Shown: positions 58,743 through 64,000 of the stretch, piece by piece
Layout: each line of letters opens with the position of its first letter
Numbering within the stretch: the stretch's first letter is position 1
NCBI GenBank assembly: GCA_902578545.1
Contig: CACHDI010000004.1
Location: forward strand, 1 to 64,000
Length of the DNA: 64,000 nucleotides
Direction of reading: 5' to 3'
Source: an uncultured Alphaproteobacteria bacterium
GTDB lineage: Bacteria > Pseudomonadota > Alphaproteobacteria > Rhodobacterales > Rhodobacteraceae
The notes under the pieces: generated by a model
What the model was told of the DNA's origin: nothing
Databases searched by the model: none
The model's input: only the letters and a program-made list of their open reading frames with translations
Translations under genes and position numbers: made by a program

Positions 58743-59618
58743 ATGGCAATAACCGCTAAAATGGTCAAAGATTTAAGAGATACAACTGGCGTTGGTATGA
58801 TGGATGCTAAAAAAGCCTTAATTGAAACTAATGGTGATTTTGAAAATGCTACTGATTGGCTTAGACAAAAAGGTTTAGCAAAAGCACAAAAAAAATCTGG
58901 AAGAATTGCGGCTGAAGGTCTTATTGGTATAAAATATAGTAATAATTCAGCTATATTAATTGAAGCAAATTGTGAAACGGACTTTGTTGCAAGAAATGAA
59001 GAATTTCAGAATATGATCAATAATATATTGGATCATTCTAAAGGTAAAAATACCCTGAATGATATACTAAATACAAATATTGATGGTAGAAATGTAGATC
59101 AAATATTAATTGATAAGGTCTCATCAATTGGTGAAAATATTTCTATAAGAAGAATGAAAAAAATTTCTGGAAATAATATTGGATTTTATGTCCATAACTC
59201 TGTTTCTAGCAATCTTGGAAAAATAGTAGTTGCTGTTTCTTTGTCTAATAATGATGAAGCATTAGCTAAACAGATCGCTATGCATATCGCTGCATCAAAT
59301 CCCGTTGCTCTTTCTGAAAAACAACTTCCTGATGAACTAATTGAAAGGGAAGAGAAATTATATTTTGAGCAAGTAAGAGAAAGTGGAAAGCCTGAAAATA
59401 TTTTAGAAAATATTGTAAAAGGTAAGATGAAAAAGTTTATCAATGAAGTTACACTTTTAAATCAAAATTTTGTTATTGATCCCGATAATACTATTAGACA
59501 GGTTTTAAATAATAAAAATAATGATATTTTAGATTATGTAAGATTTGAAGTTGGTGAAGGTATTGAAAAAAACACTGAAGATTTTGCGGATGAAGTAATG
59601 AAAACTATTTCAAATTAA
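58743..59618 (+). CDS. tsf: elongation factor Ts
   Basis: Nucleotide exchange factor for EF-Tu. The N-terminal UBA-like domain (ITAKMVKDLRDTTGVGMMDAKKAL) is followed by NCETDFVARNEEF, the EF-Tu-contacting TDF-V motif, and the two core subdomains. Length of 291 residues is normal. A strong AAGGAG Shine-Dalgarno lies before the ATG. It sits between rpsB and pyrH in the standard operon. Confidence 0.98.
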   Translation: MAITAKMVKDLRDTTGVGMMDAKKALIETNGDFENATDWLRQKGLAKAQKKSGRIAAEGLIGIKYSNNSAILIEANCETDFVARNEEFQNMINNILDHSKGKNTLNDILNTNIDGRNVDQILIDKVSSIGENISIRRMKKISGNNIGFYVHNSVSSNLGKIVVAVSLSNNDEALAKQIAMHIAASNPVALSEKQLPDELIEREEKLYFEQVRESGKPENILENIVKGKMKKFINEVTLLNQNFVIDPDNTIRQVLNNKNNDILDYVRFEVGEGIEKNTEDFADEVMKTISN

Positions 59619-59633
59619 ATTTTAAATTTCCAT

Positions 59634-59641
59634 TGGAGGGA
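59634..59641 (+). promoter_or_regulatory. Shine-Dalgarno that fixes an AUU start for pyrH
   Basis: TGGAGGGA ends eight bases before ATT at 59649, the only codon at normal spacing in the pyrH frame that could restore the conserved N-terminus. The next available ATG/GTG/TTG in frame is TTG 59679, which has no such site. Confidence 0.6.
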
Positions 59642-59648
59642 TATAGTT

Positions 59649-60374
59649 ATTAATTCTAAAGTAAAATATACCAGAGTTTTGATAAAAATTTCAGGCGAAA
59701 CTTTAATGGGAGATTCTGAGTTTGGGTTAGATCCTCCAACAGTAGATTTAGTTGCAAAAGATATAATAAGTGTACATGAACTTGGTGTTGAAATTTGTCT
59801 CGTTATCGGTGGTGGAAACATATTTAGAGGTTTACAAGGAAGTGCCAAAGGAATGGAGCGAACAACAGCTGACTATATGGGCATGTTAGCTACTATAATG
59901 AATGCTCTTGCAATGCAATCAGCCCTAGAAAGTTATAATGTGAATACAAGAGTAATGTCAGCAATTTCAGTAGATCAAATCTGTGAACCATATATAAGAA
60001 GAAGAGCAGTAAGGCATCTTGAGAAAAAAAGAGTTTGTATTTTTGCCGCTGGTACAGGCAATCCTTATTTTACCACTGATACTGCTGCAACCCTTAGAGC
60101 AACTGAAATGAATTGTGGAGCAATATTTAAGGGTACAAATGTTGATGGTGTTTACGATATGGATCCAAAAACTAACAGAAATGCAATCAAATATGACAAA
60201 GTGACATATGACCAAATACTTCAAAAAAATTTAAAGGTAATGGACGCTTCTGCAGTTGCCCTAGCAAGAGATAATAAAATACCTATTGTAGTTTTTTCAT
60301 TAAAAAACTTTGGAAACATGAAAGAAGTAATTCAAGGATTTGGTAAGTTTACGTTAGTATCACCTTCTGTTTAA
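59649..60374 (+). CDS. pyrH: UMP kinase, probable AUU start
   Basis: Phosphorylates UMP to UDP, the committed step to all pyrimidine triphosphates; hexameric, allosterically controlled in bacteria. Motifs are [42 protein letters not shown] and [14 protein letters not shown] start at 59679 would delete the first beta strand; from ATT 59649 the product is [17 protein letters not shown]..., 241 residues, the same length as E. coli PyrH, with a strong GGAGGG at proper spacing. The AUU start is inference but well supported. tsf is 30 bases upstream and frr 15 bases downstream. Confidence 0.93.
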   Translation: MNSKVKYTRVLIKISGETLMGDSEFGLDPPTVDLVAKDIISVHELGVEICLVIGGGNIFRGLQGSAKGMERTTADYMGMLATIMNALAMQSALESYNVNTRVMSAISVDQICEPYIRRRAVRHLEKKRVCIFAAGTGNPYFTTDTAATLRATEMNCGAIFKGTNVDGVYDMDPKTNRNAIKYDKVTYDQILQKNLKVMDASAVALARDNKIPIVVFSLKNFGNMKEVIQGFGKFTLVSPSV

Positions 60375-60389
60375 AAATGGAATATAAAA

Positions 60390-60947
60390 ATGAATGAAGA
60401 ATTTGATTTAGAAAATATAAAGAAGAGAATGAACGGTGCTCTAGAATCTGTAAAAAATGATTTTAAATCTTTAAGAACTGGTAGAGCGTCATCTTCTATT
60501 TTAGATAATATTACTGTAGAAGTTTATGGTAGTAAATTGCCAATAAGCCAGTGTGCAACTATAAATATACCTGAGCCTAGGTTAATTACAATTAATGTTT
60601 GGGATAAAGAAAATATAAGTGCAATAGAAAAGTCGATTCAAAATTCAGGATTAGGTATAAATCCAGTAACTGAAGGTAATCTTTTACGTCTTCCATTACC
60701 TGAGCTTAATGAAGAAAGAAGAAAAGAAATATCAAAGTTAGCTGCGCAATTCGCTGAACAGGCTAGAGTTTCTGTAAGAAATGTAAGAAAAGATGGAATG
60801 GATAAAATTAAAAAACTAAAATCTGAAGGTATATCTGAAGATGATGAAAAGTTTTGGTCAGAAGAAGTCCAGAACTTAACTAATGATTTTATAAAACAAA
60901 TCGATGAAATCTTAAAAATTAAACAGGATGATATTTTGAAAGTCTAA
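60390..60947 (+). CDS. frr: ribosome recycling factor
   Basis: Splits post-termination ribosomes together with EF-G. Helix 1 contains MNGALESVKNDFKSLRTGRASSSILD, followed by the beta domain (PEPRLITINVWDKENISAIEKSI) and the long C-terminal helix. Length of 185 residues is typical. In most proteobacteria uppS follows frr, but here cdsA begins four bases later. Confidence 0.98.
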   Translation: MNEEFDLENIKKRMNGALESVKNDFKSLRTGRASSSILDNITVEVYGSKLPISQCATINIPEPRLITINVWDKENISAIEKSIQNSGLGINPVTEGNLLRLPLPELNEERRKEISKLAAQFAEQARVSVRNVRKDGMDKIKKLKSEGISEDDEKFWSEEVQNLTNDFIKQIDEILKIKQDDILKV

Positions 60948-60951
60948 TACT

Positions 60952-61725
60952 TTGTCAAACCTTATTGTTAGATTTATATCATCTATTATCATTTTAGCTT
61001 TAACTTTTTTGGCATTTAATATTGGTGGTAAACTTGTTTTAATTTTTTGTAGCATAATTATTTTTCTTTTATTTATTGAAGTCAACTTAGCTACATTATG
61101 CTTTCCAAAAAAAATTAATATATTTATTTCCCCAATATTTGGTTCCTTTACACCTTTTTTTATAAATGAGGGTATTTTTTTTTTAGTTATTAGTTTAATT
61201 ATCTTATTGATAGATATGATTTACGAAAATCGTAAATATTTAAGAATGTTTGTTCATTCTTATGTGTTAATTTCTGTGTACTTTTTTCTTGAATTTATCT
61301 GTGAAATATCCGAAACATTGGACTTAACTAAACCATTATTTCTTTTATCAATAGTGATAGCCTCGGACATTGGAGGTTATATAGTTGGTAAATTATTTGG
61401 AAATATAAAAATCTCCCCAAATATCTCACCAAATAAAACAATTGAAGGTACTTTTGGATCTATTTTTTTTACTTTAATGATTTGGATTATATTTTTTCAG
61501 GGATTTGCATCTAATTTTATCATTGAGATAATTTATGTAGTTGTAATTAGTTTGTGTTCTCAGCTAGGAGATTTACTTGTAAGTTTTGGTAAAAGAAGAT
61601 TAGCTATAAAAGATAGTAGTTACTTTATTCCTGGTCATGGAGGTGTATTTGACAGAATGGACTCTATTATTGGTGGTATTTTGGGATATAGTTTAATTTT
61701 ATATATTGATTTTGGATTAAATTAA
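60952..61725 (+). CDS. cdsA: phosphatidate cytidylyltransferase
   Basis: Makes CDP-diacylglycerol from phosphatidate and CTP, the precursor of all phospholipids. The membrane protein of 257 residues has several hydrophobic helices and ends with the full family signature, SFGKRRLAIKDSS then PGHGGVFDRMD. The start is TTG, four bases after frr, with no strong Shine-Dalgarno, so it is probably coupled to frr. dxr follows. Confidence 0.96.
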   Translation: MSNLIVRFISSIIILALTFLAFNIGGKLVLIFCSIIIFLLFIEVNLATLCFPKKINIFISPIFGSFTPFFINEGIFFLVISLIILLIDMIYENRKYLRMFVHSYVLISVYFFLEFICEISETLDLTKPLFLLSIVIASDIGGYIVGKLFGNIKISPNISPNKTIEGTFGSIFFTLMIWIIFFQGFASNFIIEIIYVVVISLCSQLGDLLVSFGKRRLAIKDSSYFIPGHGGVFDRMDSIIGGILGYSLILYIDFGLN

Positions 61726-61741
61726 TTATGAGTATATTATC

Positions 61742-62905
61742 ATGAAAATTATAATTTTTGGTTCATCAGGGTCAATTGGGCAGAGTACACTTAGTTTATT
61801 AAGAATTTTAAAAAAGAATCTTGATTTTGAAATATTAGCAATTACTGGAAATGAAAATATTGATCAACTATGTAAAGATGCAATTGAATTTAAAGTTAAA
61901 AGAGTTGTTACAGCTAATGTCAAAAAGATTGACGAGTTAAAACAAAAACTATCATCACACGAAATTGAATTTTATGCTGGGGAAGAAGCAATTTTAGATA
62001 CTGCAAGAATGGGTGCAGATTGGGTAATATCAGCAATTGTTGGTTTTCCAGGTGTTCCTCCAACATTAGAATCTGCAAAATTCTCTAAAATTGTAGCTAT
62101 AGCGAATAAAGAATCATTAGTTTGTGCAGGAAAATTATTAATGGAAACTGCAAAAAAATTTCAAACTAAACTTTTGCCAGTTGATAGTGAACATAATGCT
62201 ATTTTTCAATGTATAAATTGTGAAAATTTAAAAACAATTAAAAAAGTAATTTTAACTGCAAGTGGAGGCCCATTTCGAACCTTGAGTCTCAGTGAAATGG
62301 AAAATGTAACTGTTGAACAAGCAATAAATCATCCTACTTGGGATATGGGTAAAAGAATATCAATAGATAGTGCTTCTATGTTTAATAAAGCTCTAGAAAT
62401 TATTGAAGCTAAACACTTTTTTGACTTAAATCCAAACCAAATAGAAGTTATTATTCATCCAGAATCAATTATTCATTCAATGGTAACATTTATAGATAAT
62501 TCAACTTTAGCTCAATTATGCCCAAATGATATGAGACATGCTATTGCATATACTTTAAATTACCCTAAAAGAAGAAATATCCCTTTTAATGATTTGGACA
62601 TTACTGAATTAAAGAAACTTTCATTCGAAAAAGTTGATGTAAATAAATTTCCCGCTATAAATTTAGCAAAAATGGTTTTAAAAACGTCTGGTAGCCTAGG
62701 AGTGGTATTTAATGCAGCTAAAGAAATAGCTTTGGATCGTTTTATCTTAAAAGATATAAAATTTTTAGATATGAGTAATTTAGTTGATAAAGTATTACAT
62801 TTACCTGAAATGATGGAATATGAAAATAATTCATTAAATACAATTGATGAAATAAAATTATTAAATAAAAGAGCAAGAAATTTTGCTCAACAAATAAACT
62901 TTTAG
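61742..62905 (+). CDS. dxr: 1-deoxy-D-xylulose 5-phosphate reductoisomerase
   Basis: Second step of the MEP isoprenoid pathway, forming MEP with NADPH. The nucleotide fold FGSSGSIGQSTL is at residues about 5-16, with NKESLVCAG, the metal and substrate site DSEHNAIFQC, ASGGPFR, and IIHPESIIHSMV. Length of 387 residues is normal. It places isoprenoid supply in the same operon as phospholipid synthesis. Confidence 0.97.
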   Translation: MKIIIFGSSGSIGQSTLSLLRILKKNLDFEILAITGNENIDQLCKDAIEFKVKRVVTANVKKIDELKQKLSSHEIEFYAGEEAILDTARMGADWVISAIVGFPGVPPTLESAKFSKIVAIANKESLVCAGKLLMETAKKFQTKLLPVDSEHNAIFQCINCENLKTIKKVILTASGGPFRTLSLSEMENVTVEQAINHPTWDMGKRISIDSASMFNKALEIIEAKHFFDLNPNQIEVIIHPESIIHSMVTFIDNSTLAQLCPNDMRHAIAYTLNYPKRRNIPFNDLDITELKKLSFEKVDVNKFPAINLAKMVLKTSGSLGVVFNAAKEIALDRFILKDIKFLDMSNLVDKVLHLPEMMEYENNSLNTIDEIKLLNKRARNFAQQINF

Positions 62906-62918
62906 GAAAGTTATTATT

Positions 62919-64000
62919 TTGGTCGAATTTTTTATAAGTGCTGTATCAAATATTTTTTATATATTTTTTGCTTTTTCATTAGTAATTTTTATACATGAAT
63001 TTGGTCATTATTATATAGGAAAAAAATGTGGTATAGGGGTGCGTGAATTTAGTATTGGATTTGGCCCAAAATTATTTGGGTTTAGGGATAAATCTAATGT
63101 TGTTTGGAAAATTTGTATACTTCCTTTTGGTGGGTTTGTTAAATTTGAAGGAGATTTGGATCCTAGTTCATTATCTTCTAAAAATAATAATTTTTCAAAA
63201 AATACTAATCATTTTAATAATGCATCAGTAATATCCAGAGCTTTGACTGTTTCAGCAGGTCCAATAGCTAATTTTTTACTTTCAATTATTATATTCACTT
63301 CGATTATATTGGTTAATGGTATAGCTAGTGATAAACCAATAATAGGCAGTATAAACAATATTCCTTTTCAAGAATTAAAATTAAAGACTGGAGATTTAGT
63401 TTTAGAAATAAACGGTAAACCAATTAATTATTTTTCTGATATATTTGTAAAATATAACGAAATCAATAAAGATGAAGATATTGTCTTTTTAGTTAAAAGA
63501 AACGAAGAAATTATCAAATTTTTAGTTCCAAATTTATTTCAACCACTAATTAAAAGTATTGAACCTTTGTCTCCAGCCTCCGAAGCCGGCTTACTACCTG
63601 GTGATTTTATTTTAAAAGTCAATGACAATAATATACTAAGTTTCAATGAATTGAAAAAAATAGTTAATGCATCAAATGGTGCTTCCATAGAATTAGATGT
63701 ATACAGGAATGGTACTATTTTCAAAAGTATTTTATCTCCAGAAAAACGACCAATTGAAAATCAGGACGGTAGTTTTTCAGAAACTCTGAGGATTGGTATT
63801 ATTGGTGGGTTTGCTTTGGAACCACAAAAAATTACACCTAATCCTTTAAATGCTATACAATTTGGTTTTTTAGCAACATATAGAGTTATTAGCGGTTCAC
63901 TTAGAGGATTATTTGAGATGATAAATGGATCTATTAGTGCAAAACACGTATCTGGACCGATTGGTATTGCTCATGCCATATCAGATGTATCTAAAAACGG
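62919..64000 (+). CDS. rseP: site-2 zinc metalloprotease RseP (partial, cut by window end)
   Basis: Intramembrane protease that cleaves anti-sigma factors and signal peptides. The metal-binding HEFGH motif is at residues 26-30, near an N-terminal helix, followed by FGPKLFGF, a helix and a PDZ domain around residues 130-250 (SPASEAGLLPGDFILKVN). A TTG at 62919 is the likely start, 13 bases after dxr. The frame is open to base 64000, about 360 codons in; the C-terminal helices and LDG motif lie outside the window. Confidence 0.95.
   Translation, partial: MVEFFISAVSNIFYIFFAFSLVIFIHEFGHYYIGKKCGIGVREFSIGFGPKLFGFRDKSNVVWKICILPFGGFVKFEGDLDPSSLSSKNNNFSKNTNHFNNASVISRALTVSAGPIANFLLSIIIFTSIILVNGIASDKPIIGSINNIPFQELKLKTGDLVLEINGKPINYFSDIFVKYNEINKDEDIVFLVKRNEEIIKFLVPNLFQPLIKSIEPLSPASEAGLLPGDFILKVNDNNILSFNELKKIVNASNGASIELDVYRNGTIFKSILSPEKRPIENQDGSFSETLRIGIIGGFALEPQKITPNPLNAIQFGFLATYRVISGSLRGLFEMINGSISAKHVSGPIGIAHAISDVSKN

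Noticed and set aside
63043-63231. Short plus-strand open frame near the window end
   Set aside because: Out of frame with rseP and fully inside it; the rseP frame carries HEFGH and a PDZ domain.

Overview
The window looks like core chromosome of a streamlined, very AT-rich alphaproteobacterium, most likely a marine one of the SAR11 / AEGEAN-169 (HIMB59) kind. This rests on sequence alone: tightly packed genes (no gap above about 245 bases), frequent TTG starts, and alphaproteobacterial gene sets and orders: an iscR-cysteine desulfurase-sufBCD-sufS operon, full-length two-domain GlnE, System I cytochrome c maturation genes, a HemB without zinc cysteines, GluQ-RS next to TrmFO, DUF502 next to mfd, and rpsB-tsf-pyrH-frr-cdsA-dxr-rseP. 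I see no tRNA, rRNA, insertion sequence, prophage or CRISPR array.

Layout. 1-4590: rplM-rpsI, then a methyltransferase, pncB, a small membrane protein and an acyltransferase. 4623-8534: argC followed by ccmE-ccmF-ccmH. 8599-13241: glnE, a small conserved protein and a histidine-rich membrane protein. 13326-17857: a complete branched-chain (LIV/urea/amide-type) ABC importer with a Tat-exported binding protein. 17860-22804: nicotinamidase, a methyltransferase, an M20 dipeptidase, yaaA and mnmA. 22949-27183: ligA and recG. 27372-33506 (minus strand): Fe-S scaffold, gluQ, trmFO, gyrA and ssb. 33663-38184: uvrA, coaD and two tandem cyclophilins. 38204-40118 (minus): tyrS and an alpha/beta hydrolase. 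40259-47769: the Fe-S assembly operon. 47758-52824: penicillin acylase, a beta-hydroxyacid dehydrogenase, a SYLF lipoprotein and hemB. 52939-57342: mfd, a probable small RNA and DUF502. 57550-64000: rpsB to rseP, with rseP cut by the window end.

How the genes work together. pncA and pncB make a nicotinamide to NAD salvage route. iscR, two cysteine desulfurases, SufBCD and a separate NifU-like scaffold supply Fe-S clusters. mnmA, gluQ and trmFO modify tRNA. ligA, recG, uvrA, mfd, ssb and gyrA maintain DNA. The last operon couples translation factors, UMP kinase, phospholipid and isoprenoid synthesis and envelope proteolysis.

No defence or mobile system is present. The most interesting signals are non-canonical or regulatory: two genes (pyrH and a small membrane protein) that appear to start at AUU; a pseudoknot-like leader abutting the rpsB Shine-Dalgarno; a GC-rich, terminator-ended minus-strand small RNA whose terminator loop contains the mfd stop codon; an IscR with one cysteine and a TAGAA-N3-TTCTA dyad upstream; and genes missing from otherwise classical operons (uppS, ccmG).
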